From positions 1,736,001-1,800,000 of the forward strand of contig NZ_CP053845.1 of the NCBI RefSeq assembly GCF_013201975.1: a DNA stretch of 64,000 nt, read 5' to 3'. The position numbers were made by a program, and so were the translations under genes. Under the pieces are notes generated by a model, which worked only from the letters and a program-made list of their open reading frames with translations, did no database searches and was not told where the DNA came from. Below are positions 37,968 through 46,889 of this stretch, piece by piece. The stretch is from Campylobacter sp. CCUG 57310 (GTDB taxonomy: Bacteria; Campylobacterota; Campylobacteria; Campylobacterales; Campylobacteraceae). Position 1 is the stretch's first letter; every line of letters starts with the position of its first letter.

Positions 37968-39173
37968 ATGTTCAGCGAAATTCGTTTCAATACAATCGAG
38001 CGCTTGCCAAACTATGTTTTTGCCGAAGTTAATGCTATAAAAATGGCAGCCAGAAGAAACGGAGATGATATTATCGACTTTTCTATGGGAAATCCCGAAG
38101 GCAGAACCCCTCAGCATATAGTCGATAAGCTTTGCGAAAGCGCGCAAAAGGATAAAACTCACGGATACTCCGTATCTCAAGGAATTTATAAGCTTAGACT
38201 TGGAATTTGCAACTGGTATAAGAAAAAATACGACGTAAATTTAGATCCCGACACAGAAGTCGTGGCAACAATGGGAAGTAAAGAGGGTTTTGTGCATCTT
38301 GCTCACGCCATCATAAACCCCGGCGATGTCGCCATAGTGCCCGATCCTGCATATCCGATACACACGCAAGCTTTCATCATCGCAGGCGGAAATGTCGCTA
38401 AAATGCCATTGGTTTATAATGAGAAATTTGAGCTTGACGAGAATAAATTCTTTGAAAATTTACAACACACCATCAACTCAAGCTCACCGAAGCCAAAATA
38501 CGTAGTAGTAAATTTCCCTCATAATCCTACAACCGTAACCGTTGAAAAGAGCTTTTACGAGCGCTTAGTAGCGCTTTCTAAAAAAGAGAGATTTTATATC
38601 ATCTCGGATATCGCTTATGCGGATCTTACATTTGACGGATACAAAACGCCGAGTATTTTTGAGGTAGAAGGTGCAAAAGACGTCGCCGTTGAGTGCTATA
38701 CCTTATCAAAAAGCTACAACATGGCCGGTTGGAGAGTCGGCTTTGTATGCGGTAACAAACGCCTTTGTGCCGCGCTTAAAAAGATTAAATCATGGTTTGA
38801 CTACGGCATGTTTACACCTATTCAGGTTGCCGCTACTTACGCGCTTGAGAGCGATCAAAGCTGTGTTGAAGAGATTCGTCAAATTTACGATAAGCGACGC
38901 GAAATCATGCTTGATGCGTTTGCAAACGCAGGCTGGCAGATGCATAAACCAAGCGCAAGTATGTTTATCTGGGCGAAACTGCCTCCGCAAGTCGGCAACA
39001 TAGGAAGTCTTGAGTTTTCTAAGCAGCTTCTTACAAAAGCTTGCGTCGCGGTAAGTCCGGGTGTCGGATTTGGCGAAGCGGGAAATGACTATGTAAGACT
39101 TGCGATGATCGAAAACGAAAATCGCATCAGACAAGCGGCAAGAAACATCAAAAAATATCTTAAAGAGTTTTAA
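37968..39173 (+). CDS. PLP-dependent aminotransferase (class I/II, AlaC-like)
   Basis: 401 residues. IDFSMGNPEGRTPQHIVDKL, the PLP-binding lysine in ECYTLSKSYNMAGWRVGFVC (about residue 246) and VNFPHNPTTVTVEKSFYERL are class I aminotransferase features. It is followed at once by hom, so a role in aspartate-family or alanine synthesis is likely (glutamate-pyruvate or LL-diaminopimelate aminotransferase). The exact substrate is open. Confidence 0.85.
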   Translation: MFSEIRFNTIERLPNYVFAEVNAIKMAARRNGDDIIDFSMGNPEGRTPQHIVDKLCESAQKDKTHGYSVSQGIYKLRLGICNWYKKKYDVNLDPDTEVVATMGSKEGFVHLAHAIINPGDVAIVPDPAYPIHTQAFIIAGGNVAKMPLVYNEKFELDENKFFENLQHTINSSSPKPKYVVVNFPHNPTTVTVEKSFYERLVALSKKERFYIISDIAYADLTFDGYKTPSIFEVEGAKDVAVECYTLSKSYNMAGWRVGFVCGNKRLCAALKKIKSWFDYGMFTPIQVAATYALESDQSCVEEIRQIYDKRREIMLDAFANAGWQMHKPSASMFIWAKLPPQVGNIGSLEFSKQLLTKACVAVSPGVGFGEAGNDYVRLAMIENENRIRQAARNIKKYLKEF

Positions 39174-40438
39174 TGAACGTAGCGATACTGGGGGTTGGAA
39201 CTGTCGGCGCAGAAGTTGCCAACATACTGATAAAAAATCAAAAACTAATCACTGCAAGAAGCGGCAAAGAGATAAAGCCGGTTATCGGCGTGGTTAGAAA
39301 TTTAGACAAGCCAAGAAACACGACTATCCCGCTAACGGATGATATACAAAGCGTAATTAATCGCGATGATATCGACGTATATGTAGAGCTTATGGGTGGA
39401 GTAAACGAGCCTTACCGCGTGGTGAGCGAAATTTTAAAGAGAGGCAAAGCCGTCGTAACGGCAAACAAAGCTCTCCTTGCGTATCATCGCTTTAAATTGC
39501 AAAATTTAGCGTGCGATACTCCTTTTGGATTTGAAGCTAGCGTTGCAGGCGGAATTCCTATCATAAAAGTCCTACGAGAAGGACTGAGCGCTAATCAAAT
39601 TCTATCAATAAACGGTATAATGAACGGCACAAGCAACTATATCCTTACCTCTATGATGAACGGCGGAGTTAAATTTGAAGATGCGCTTAAAAAAGCTCAA
39701 GAGCTTGGATATGCAGAGGCTGATCCTACGTTTGACATAGGCGGATTTGATACGGCGCACAAGCTGTTAATCCTTGCAAGTATAGCTTACGGCGTGCACG
39801 GAAATCCTGAAGACATACTCATTGAAGGTATCGAGAAAATAACAAAAGAGGATATATTTTTCGCCAACGATTTTGAGTATGTCATCAAGCTGCTTGCCAT
39901 AGCAAAACGAGTGGGCGACAAGATAGAACTTCGCGTCCATCCTGCGCTTGTGCCAAAAGACAAGATGATAGCCAAGGTTGATGGTGTGATGAACGCCGTT
40001 AGCGTAATCGGCGATGCGGTAAATGAAACTATGTTTTATGGTCCAGGAGCAGGCGGAAGCGCAACGGCAAGTGCGGTTATAAGCGATTTAATCGATATCG
40101 CAAGAGAGATCAAATTCCCGATGCTGGGATACAAAGCTCCGCTTGAAATCATGCAAACAGAGCTACTTGAGCAAGACGAGATAAGAACGAAATATTATTT
40201 CAGATTAAAGGTTGAAGACAAGGTCGGAGTCCTTGCTAAAATCACAAATTTGATGAGCGAAAATAACCTCTCGATAGATAGCTTCTTGCAAAAGCCTCAC
40301 GTAAAAAAAGAAGATGATGCAACGCTGTTTTTTACCACTCATACGAGCCTTGAAGCAGATGTTAAACGAGTGGTAAAAATACTAAAAGAGCAAGAATTCG
40401 TAAAAGAAGAGCCATTTATGATGAGGATTGAGTCTTAA
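39173..40438 (+). CDS. hom: Homoserine dehydrogenase
   Basis: 421 residues. The NAD(P) fold is VAILGVGTVGAEVANILIKN; the catalytic region has GIMNGTSNYILTSMMNGGVK, FEDALKKAQELGYAEADPTF and DIGGFDTAHKLLILA. The C-terminal ACT domain (about residues 345–421, VEDKVGVLAKITNLMSENNL) gives threonine feedback control. It makes homoserine for threonine and methionine. The start overlaps the aminotransferase stop by one base. Confidence 0.97.
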   Translation: MNVAILGVGTVGAEVANILIKNQKLITARSGKEIKPVIGVVRNLDKPRNTTIPLTDDIQSVINRDDIDVYVELMGGVNEPYRVVSEILKRGKAVVTANKALLAYHRFKLQNLACDTPFGFEASVAGGIPIIKVLREGLSANQILSINGIMNGTSNYILTSMMNGGVKFEDALKKAQELGYAEADPTFDIGGFDTAHKLLILASIAYGVHGNPEDILIEGIEKITKEDIFFANDFEYVIKLLAIAKRVGDKIELRVHPALVPKDKMIAKVDGVMNAVSVIGDAVNETMFYGPGAGGSATASAVISDLIDIAREIKFPMLGYKAPLEIMQTELLEQDEIRTKYYFRLKVEDKVGVLAKITNLMSENNLSIDSFLQKPHVKKEDDATLFFTTHTSLEADVKRVVKILKEQEFVKEEPFMMRIES

Positions 40439-40777
40439 GTGGGGCTTAGCGGATATCTTTTTGGGAAAAGCGCAGAAAGCGATGCTTGCGATTTTTTACA
40501 AAAAGAGGGATGTCAAATTTTAGATCGAAATTTCAGCTGTAAATTCGGAGAAATAGACATCATAGCCAAAAAAGATGAAATTTTGCATTTTGTAGAGGTA
40601 AAAGCAACACAAGGCGATTATGAAGCGTCATACAGGTTAACCGGCTCTAAAATGCAAAAGATATTAAAAGCGGTTGATTATTATCTACTTAAAAATGGTC
40701 TTAACAGCGATTTTCAGGTTGATCTGATAACAATTGAAAGTAATAAAATAAACTGGATAAAAAATATCAGCTTATAA
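40439..40777 (+). CDS. YraN/UPF0102 family protein
   Basis: 112 residues from a GTG at 40439, one base after hom. GKSAESDACDFLQKEGCQIL, NFSCKFGEIDIIAKKDEILH and FVEVKATQGDYEASYRLTGS contain the G-E-I-D…V-E-V-K core of the UPF0102 family, which has a PD-(D/E)xK nuclease fold. Cellular function unknown. Confidence 0.9.
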   Translation: MGLSGYLFGKSAESDACDFLQKEGCQILDRNFSCKFGEIDIIAKKDEILHFVEVKATQGDYEASYRLTGSKMQKILKAVDYYLLKNGLNSDFQVDLITIESNKINWIKNISL

Positions 40778-40812
40778 TTTTTCTTATTATCTTAAATTTA
40801 AACTTATTTATG

Positions 40813-40818
40813 TATAAT
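40813..40818 (+). promoter_or_regulatory. −10 box for trxA
   Basis: TATAAT with extended TG, 28 bp before the trxA start. Confidence 0.6.
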
Positions 40819-40846
40819 TGCAACCAAATTTCAAAAGGAGAAAAAG

Positions 40847-41161
40847 ATGGGAAAATACATAGAACTAACATCGGAAAATTTCGACATAGCTAAAGAAGGT
40901 GTTGCATTGGTAGATTTTTGGGCGCCTTGGTGCGGACCTTGCAGAATGCTTGCACCTGTTATAGATGAGCTTGCCGAGGAATTTGACGGCAAAGCTAAAA
41001 TTTGTAAAGTAAATACTGACGAAGTGCAAGATTTGGCGGTAGAATTTGGTATCCGCTCTATTCCTACGCTACTATTTTTCAAAAATGGCGAAGTAGTTGA
41101 GCAAATGGTCGGAGCACAATCAAAACAGGCAATCGCGGATAAAATCAACTCACTTCTTTAA
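40847..41161 (+). CDS. trxA: Thioredoxin
   Basis: 104 residues with the active site FWAPWCGPCRMLAPVID (about residues 26–42) and cis-proline in GIRSIPTLLFFKNGEVV. It reduces cytoplasmic disulfides and is recharged by TrxB, encoded two genes on. It has its own TATAAT box and AAAGGAG ribosome site. Confidence 0.98.
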   Translation: MGKYIELTSENFDIAKEGVALVDFWAPWCGPCRMLAPVIDELAEEFDGKAKICKVNTDEVQDLAVEFGIRSIPTLLFFKNGEVVEQMVGAQSKQAIADKINSLL

Positions 41162-41610
41162 TGAGTGCAAAAAGACGGGGGGTGTCTTTCCCCCTGACAT
41201 CTGTTTTCGCATCGTTTTTCGGTGCATTTTTAGTTGCTTCGGTCTTTGCTTTTAACAATTACAGATTTTCAAAGTATAAATTTATAGATTTTAGCTCTTT
41301 GATCTTTTACGAAAAAAGTGAAATTTTTTCTCCTAAAGAGAAAAAATTCCTGCTTGTCGTATTTAGTTCAAATATGTCTAACTTAAATGAAATTTTAGAA
41401 ATTTCAAACAAAAATTTGCCTATAGTCGCTATAGACATATTTCAAAAACGACTCGCAAATGAAGGAAATTTAAGCTATATAACATCAGACATCAATACTA
41501 TTTTAAAGCTTATGAATCTCCTAAACATTACAACTTTGCCAAGTAGTGTTGAGGTGATCCATCAGGATAATAAAATTTATAAACAAGATTCAAAAATAAA
41601 TAAAATTTAA
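41161..41610 (+). CDS. Membrane-anchored protein between trxA and trxB
   Basis: 149 residues with one N-terminal membrane segment (LTSVFASFFGAFLVASVFAF). The rest (KFLLVVFSSNMSNLNEILEI, NITTLPSSVEVIHQDNK) resembles a thioredoxin-like fold with a proline loop but no C-x2-C. Position between trxA and trxB supports a redox-related origin, though without cysteines it cannot be a normal reductase. The start overlaps the trxA stop by one base. A GGGGG/CCCCC hairpin sits at codons 6–12. Family not recognised with certainty. Confidence 0.7.
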   Translation: MSAKRRGVSFPLTSVFASFFGAFLVASVFAFNNYRFSKYKFIDFSSLIFYEKSEIFSPKEKKFLLVVFSSNMSNLNEILEISNKNLPIVAIDIFQKRLANEGNLSYITSDINTILKLMNLLNITTLPSSVEVIHQDNKIYKQDSKINKI

Positions 41611-41619
41611 GGAAAAATC

Positions 41620-42558
41620 ATGTTAGATTTAGCGATTATCGGTGGCGGTCCTGCCGGACTAAGTGCCGGGCTTTACGCTACTCGCGGCGGGCTTGGAAAC
41701 GTCGTAATGTTTGAGCGAGGAATGATCGGAGGACAAATAACCGGAAGCTCTGAGATAGAAAACTATCCTGGTCAAAAAAATCCCGGAGAGAGCGGACTTG
41801 ACTTCATGAGTACTTGGAGCAAGCAGTGCATGCACTTTGGACTTAAACACGAAGCGGCAAACGTCTCTAAAGTATCAAGAAACGAAGACGGAAGCTTTAA
41901 AATTTCTCTTGAAAACGGCAAGGAGATGAACGCAAAAGCCGTTATCGTAGCTACTGGCTCAACTCCTAAAAGAGCCGGGTTTAAAGGCGAAGACGAATTT
42001 TTCGGCAGAGGCGTAAGTACGTGCGCGACTTGCGACGGATTTTTTTATAAAAACAAAGAAGTTGCCGTTCTAGGCGGTGGCGATACAGCTCTTGAAGAGG
42101 CGATTTATCTATCAAATATCTGTTCAAAGGTATATTTAGTACACAGACGAGACGGATTTCGCGCAGCTCCTACAACCGTAGAAAAGGCTAGAAAAAATGA
42201 AAAGATCGAATTTGTCACAAGTGCCACGATAAAAGAGGCTTACGGCGATAAAATGGGTCTTGGCGGACTAGCTCTAAATACTAAAGAAGGCGAGCGAGAC
42301 TTAAAGGTACCCGGAGTTTTTACTTTCGTTGGACTTAACGTAAATAATCAAATTTTGCTTCAAGATGACGGCAAATTCCTTTGCGAGATGAGCGAAAACG
42401 GCGAGATGATCGTGGATCTTAAGATGAGAACGAATGTGCCTGGATTGTTTGGTGCAGGTGATATCCGCATAGACGCTCCTAAGCAAGTAGTTTGCGCTGC
42501 GGGAGATGGCGCAATGGCTGCTCTTTCAGCTCTAAGCTACATAGAAAATTTACACTAA
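41620..42558 (+). CDS. trxB: Thioredoxin-disulfide reductase
   Basis: 312 residues. FAD motif [19 protein letters not shown] at the N-terminus, redox pair in [20 protein letters not shown] (about residues 132–152), NADPH motif [12 protein letters not shown] and the C-terminal [20 protein letters not shown]. It recharges TrxA with NADPH. Confidence 0.97.
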   Translation: MLDLAIIGGGPAGLSAGLYATRGGLGNVVMFERGMIGGQITGSSEIENYPGQKNPGESGLDFMSTWSKQCMHFGLKHEAANVSKVSRNEDGSFKISLENGKEMNAKAVIVATGSTPKRAGFKGEDEFFGRGVSTCATCDGFFYKNKEVAVLGGGDTALEEAIYLSNICSKVYLVHRRDGFRAAPTTVEKARKNEKIEFVTSATIKEAYGDKMGLGGLALNTKEGERDLKVPGVFTFVGLNVNNQILLQDDGKFLCEMSENGEMIVDLKMRTNVPGLFGAGDIRIDAPKQVVCAAGDGAMAALSALSYIENLH

Positions 42559-42917
42559 AATTGAAATTTGACCGAGCGAGTTCGGTCAAATTCGCTCCAT
42601 TTTACCTACCTTCATCAAAAGTCGTTGTTTGTTATTTACGACTCAAATTCAGATATTTTTAAAAAGTTTGCAGATTTCTTTATAAATTTAAAAGCGAAAT
42701 TTGTTCTATTGCAATTAAAAATTTGATAATTTTAGTTGCAACTAGATGCTCAAATTTGCCATAAGAACTTATTTGATAGGCGCAAAAGCGCAACTCAAAT
42801 TTTACTCGATTTTACTTAAATATACTCCGAAAAGTTTTAGGCTAAATTTAATCAAAATCAAGTCCGGAAAGATAGCTTTAATATTTACTAAAGCAATCCG
42901 CCGAACTCAAAAGCTGG
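42559..42917. other. Intergenic region between convergent trxB and the M16 peptidase gene
   Basis: 359 bp between convergent genes. It holds the hairpin at 42565–42592. The rest is AT-rich with no coding frame, RNA gene or repeat that I could support. Confidence 0.6.
42565..42592 (+). terminator. Hairpin after trxB
   Basis: AATTTGACCGA at 42565–42575 pairs with TCGGTCAAATT at 42582–42592 across a 6-base loop. The T-run after it is poor, so termination efficiency is uncertain. Confidence 0.45.
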
Positions 42918-45653
42918 TTATTTAGGATTATTAACGCTAATTACCTCGTTACTCTCATCAAGATAAAGTCTAGCCGCCTCTTTTATATCGTCATTGCTTA
43001 GCGAATTTATCGCATCTTCTTGCCACTTAAGATCAAAAAGCTCGCTGTCATACAGCCTATTTGCCGTGATATTTTTAAGCCAAAATTCAGGCTGATCGTG
43101 AGTTTGCTTAATGCGCAAAACGGCTGATTTTTTATAGTTTTCAAGCTGCTCTTTCGTTGCGCCCTCGCTCTTTAGCTTCTTAATTATCGCTTTAACGCCA
43201 CTTATCACATCATTTGTATTTTTTGGCGAGCAAGTAAAAGATATATTTGCGCTTGAACGATCATAAGGCTCCTTGCTAAGCTTAACTGCGACCGAAAATC
43301 CATAAGTTTCGCCCTTATCTTCTCTTATGTTTTCATAAAGAGCCATTTTAAAGACTGCGCTTAGAGCTTGAGCTTTTATGGCGTTTAGTTGCGAAAATTT
43401 TACGCTTTCGTTTTTAAGATTGATAACCACGTCAGATCTAGGAGTAATCTGATAATCACGCTCAAATTTATGCACGCCTTTTATGCTTCGCACACCGTCA
43501 TCTACGAAATTCTCTTTGCTGTTTTTGCCCGGGATAGTGGCTATATATTTTGCGATTAAAGGCTCTAAAGTCTCCACTTCAAAATCGCCTACGAAAATAA
43601 AATCAAACGAACTAGCATTAGTAAATTTGTCATTTACGATTTGCCTTAGGCTTTCAAGCTCAAGTGCGGCTATATCGCTTTTTTCAAGCGGTCTCATGCG
43701 CTCGTTATTGTCATATAAAAATTTCGTAAATTCGTTACTAAATTTGTGCTCTGGTAAATTTTCTCGTTTGGTAAGCCTCTCTGCAGCGACGGTCTTAACC
43801 TGCTCAAGCGTCTTTTGATCAAGGCGCGGTGAGTTAAATTCAAGATGAATCGCCTCAAGAAGCCACTTGATATCCGCACGATTACTCTGTCCGTAAAAGC
43901 CTTGCGAAAGCAGATCGATACGTTTATCATATCCTACATATTTGCCGTTTAGGATTTTAGCCAGCTGATAGTTATTAAACTCCCCTGCCCCGCTTTCGTT
44001 TGAAACCTGCACGGCAAATCTGCCAAGCTTCGGATCGCTTAAATTTGAAACTCCGCCTTTGCTAACCGCCGCAAAAGTGATGTGATCCTTTTTGGTTTTA
44101 AGAGGCTTTAAGATCGCCGTAGCGCCGTTTTCAAGCTCAAGAGTAAAGATACCGCTCTTTTCGTCAAAACTTTTTGAAACTATCTTTTTTGGCTTTATAT
44201 TTTCATCTACCAAATTTTTAGGAAGATTTGAAGATGAAATTCGAGTATCATAAGGCTTTGCGTTAGATTTTATCTCATCAAATTTAGTCTTTTCAAGCTT
44301 GAAATTTTTAACGCTAAAAACACTTACCGTTTCATTTTTAAGAGCCAATATTCGTCTAAATTCGGCATTTACCTCATCAAGAGTAACCTCATCTAAAAGC
44401 TTAAGCGCTAAATTTCTTGAGTCGGCTTCGCTTTGCAAGATGCTTCCCGCATCAAGGGAATTTAAAATTTCATTAGCCATATCTTCTGATTTTTTAGTTT
44501 TTGACTGAGCGTATCTGGCGTTTATGGAAGTTTTTAAATTTATCTTCGTATCGTTAAAGTCACTCTCGTTAAAGCCAAATTTCCTCACTCCTTCGATCAC
44601 GCCAAGCATATCTGATAGTGCTTCTTCATAGTCGTTTTTGATCACATTTGTGCTAAAGCTAAACATGCTTTGGCTAAATTCAATCGGCGAGGAGAAAAAT
44701 CCCGCACGAAGAGACGAGCCCTCATCTATCATCTTCTTTTCATAAAGCGTTGAAAAAAGTTGCGAGATAAGCATGCGAGTTAAAATTTTGCGTGCATTTA
44801 CCTCGTTATCTCTTGGCAGATACTCGTCAAAAAAGGCTATACTAATACTATCCGAACCGGTTTCGTTTGAATCATAGTTATAGATGTTAAATCCTGATTT
44901 TTCAGGGATTTTTCTGCTTGGCTGAAGATAGGAATTTGTATTTTTAACACTTGAGAAATTCGACTTGATCATCTGCTCTATCTTGCCTTTATCAAAATCT
45001 CCCACAGCTACAAATTCCATAAATCTAGGCTGATAAAGTCTCTCGTAAAAGGCTCTTATCTCGTCTACGCTTACATTTCTTATCACGTCCATATCGCCGA
45101 TTGGCTCTTTGCCGTCATAAGCGCTTTTTGCGTACCAGTGCTTTGCTTGCTCTTTATAAAGCCTGTATGAAGGGGTATTTCTTGAGCGCTCCTCTTCGAT
45201 GATGATACCCCGCTCCTTTTCAAGCTCGTTAGCATCAAAGCTTATGCCGTCCATCCAGTTTGAAAAAACTTTAAAAACGTCATTTAAATTCTCGTCATTA
45301 ACGCTTATTTTTAGGTTATAGCCCGTAGCGTCATAGCTAGTATAGGCATTTAAATCGGCACCAAAAACCACGCCAAGACTTTCAAGCTTCCTAATCAGAT
45401 CATTTTTCTTAAAATCCCTGCTTCCGTTAAACGCCATATGCTCCACAAAGTGCGCCAAGCCTCTTTCGCTTGCGCTTTCGTCGATTGAGCCAACTCTAAT
45501 CGTAAGATAAAAATAAGCCGTATCTTTTGGAAGAGAATTTTGCTTAATGTAGTACTTAAGCCCGTTTTCAAGCTCGCCTTTGGTTATATTTGCATCCCAC
45601 GACATAGCAAAAGCCGCTACCGCCGTCAATAAAAAGAGTAAAAGTTTCCTCAT
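42918..45653 (-). CDS. M16-family zinc metallopeptidase (pitrilysin type), exported
   Basis: 911 residues from the ATG at 45653. The open frame extends 58 codons further, but MRKLLLFLLTAVAAFAMSW is a clear signal peptide and the best start. The inverted zinc motif H-x2-E-H is in ARGLAHFVEHMAFNGSRDF (about residues 60–70), with the distal Glu in the EELEKERGIIIEEERSR-like block near residue 140. The second, inactive M16 half follows. Such proteases degrade peptides in the periplasm. It is divergent from dapB across 146 bp. Confidence 0.92.
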   Translation of the reverse strand: MRKLLLFLLTAVAAFAMSWDANITKGELENGLKYYIKQNSLPKDTAYFYLTIRVGSIDESASERGLAHFVEHMAFNGSRDFKKNDLIRKLESLGVVFGADLNAYTSYDATGYNLKISVNDENLNDVFKVFSNWMDGISFDANELEKERGIIIEEERSRNTPSYRLYKEQAKHWYAKSAYDGKEPIGDMDVIRNVSVDEIRAFYERLYQPRFMEFVAVGDFDKGKIEQMIKSNFSSVKNTNSYLQPSRKIPEKSGFNIYNYDSNETGSDSISIAFFDEYLPRDNEVNARKILTRMLISQLFSTLYEKKMIDEGSSLRAGFFSSPIEFSQSMFSFSTNVIKNDYEEALSDMLGVIEGVRKFGFNESDFNDTKINLKTSINARYAQSKTKKSEDMANEILNSLDAGSILQSEADSRNLALKLLDEVTLDEVNAEFRRILALKNETVSVFSVKNFKLEKTKFDEIKSNAKPYDTRISSSNLPKNLVDENIKPKKIVSKSFDEKSGIFTLELENGATAILKPLKTKKDHITFAAVSKGGVSNLSDPKLGRFAVQVSNESGAGEFNNYQLAKILNGKYVGYDKRIDLLSQGFYGQSNRADIKWLLEAIHLEFNSPRLDQKTLEQVKTVAAERLTKRENLPEHKFSNEFTKFLYDNNERMRPLEKSDIAALELESLRQIVNDKFTNASSFDFIFVGDFEVETLEPLIAKYIATIPGKNSKENFVDDGVRSIKGVHKFERDYQITPRSDVVINLKNESVKFSQLNAIKAQALSAVFKMALYENIREDKGETYGFSVAVKLSKEPYDRSSANISFTCSPKNTNDVISGVKAIIKKLKSEGATKEQLENYKKSAVLRIKQTHDQPEFWLKNITANRLYDSELFDLKWQEDAINSLSNDDIKEAARLYLDESNEVISVNNPK

Positions 45654-45799
45654 TGTTTTCCTTTGATTTAAACAAACCGAAATTATATAAGAAGTTTTTT
45701 TAAAGATAGGAAAAAGTATTACGCAAGAGTGGTTGCTAAATGAGCTTTTTATAAATTTTATGCTAAATTTTACAATCAAATTTTCAAAAAGGAAGTGAT

Positions 45800-46567
45800 A
45801 TGGTAAGAGTTGGAATTCACGGCGCAAGCGGTAAAATGGGAAAAATGATCATAGAGTGCTTGAAAGAAAACAAAGATGCAAAACTAACCGCCGCTTATAC
45901 GATAGAACCGATTAATTTTAGCTTACCGCAAGATGTCATAGTAACCGAAAATTTTAAAGAGCTGTTTGATAACTGCGATGTAGTGATTGATTTTACCATC
46001 AAAGAGGGTGCGATAAATTTGATAAATTATGCCAGAACCAACCCAAAACCGCTGGTAGTAGGCACAACCGGACTTGGCGAAGAGGGAGCAAATTTACTCA
46101 AAAGCGCAAGCCTTGCCATGCCGATCCTATATGCTACAAATATGAGTCTTGGGGTTGCGGTGTTAAACCGCCTTGCAAGCATAGCTTCAAAAGCGCTTAG
46201 GGAATTTGATATCGAGATAGTCGAGCAGCACCATAGGCACAAAAAAGACGCTCCAAGTGGTACTGCCATAACTTTGGGCGAACGCGTGGCAGAGGCTAGA
46301 AATTTAAAGCTAAAAGACGTGATGATAAGCGGCAGAGAAGGGCTTGTAGGAGCAAGAAGCAAAGACGAGATAGCCTTGCTTGCCATGCGAGGAGGCGATG
46401 TCGTGGGAAGGCATACGGTGGGATTTTATAACGACGGAGAATTCATAGAGCTAAATCACACCGCAACTAGTCGCGCTACCTTTGCAAAAGGCGCTATAAA
46501 AGCCGCCATCTGGATAAGCGCTCAAGAAAACGGGCTTTACGGCATTGATGACTGCTTAGGGCTTTAA
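45800..46567 (+). CDS. dapB: 4-hydroxy-tetrahydrodipicolinate reductase
   Basis: 255 residues. NAD(P)-binding [17 protein letters not shown] at the N-terminus, [11 protein letters not shown], and the catalytic block [20 protein letters not shown] (about residues 143–162). DapB makes tetrahydrodipicolinate for lysine and meso-diaminopimelate. AAAAGGAAG precedes the ATG. The DUF2314-like frame starts 3 bp after it. Confidence 0.97.
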   Translation: MVRVGIHGASGKMGKMIIECLKENKDAKLTAAYTIEPINFSLPQDVIVTENFKELFDNCDVVIDFTIKEGAINLINYARTNPKPLVVGTTGLGEEGANLLKSASLAMPILYATNMSLGVAVLNRLASIASKALREFDIEIVEQHHRHKKDAPSGTAITLGERVAEARNLKLKDVMISGREGLVGARSKDEIALLAMRGGDVVGRHTVGFYNDGEFIELNHTATSRATFAKGAIKAAIWISAQENGLYGIDDCLGL

Positions 46568-46569
46568 GA

Positions 46570-46869
46570 GTGATAAAATTTAGCCTAGATAATACCGAAG
46601 AATACGAAAAAGAATTCGGCAAGGAATTTAAAATACCGCCGAAAAATGAGCGAACGGCTTTAAAAAAAGGCGATTTGGTAAAGCTTATTTTTAGATTTGA
46701 GGATAGCGATTTTGCCCAAGTTGAGCGAATGTGAGTTATGGTTGATGAAGCAAAAGACGGCTGTTTTATCGGAATACTGGATAATGAGCCTTTTATCAAA
46801 GGTAGCATTGAAGCGGGAGATCTCATAAAATTTGATCATACCAACGTGCTTGAAATTTATAAAGATTAA
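46570..46869 (+). pseudogene. DUF2314-like protein with an in-frame TGA in place of Trp
   Basis: A GTG at 46570 opens MIKFSLDNTEEYEKEFGKEF, continuing through KKGDLVKLIFRFEDSDFAQV to E-R-M, then TGA at 46732–46734. The same frame goes on with VMVDEAKDGCFIGILDNEPF and ends EIYKD at a TAA (46867–46869); total 99 codons plus the stop. DUF2314 proteins have E-R-M-W-V at this place, so TGG to TGA at codon 55 explains the interruption. Everything else is intact, so the loss looks recent. It lies 3 bp after dapB and 20 bp before purF. Confidence 0.75.
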
Positions 46870-46889
46870 TTTAAAACAAAAGGATAAAA

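Noticed and set aside
41177-41182. G6 tract as a phase-variation tract
   Set aside because: Slipping tracts in Campylobacter are usually longer; six Gs is too short to claim switching, so it is listed only as part of a hairpin.
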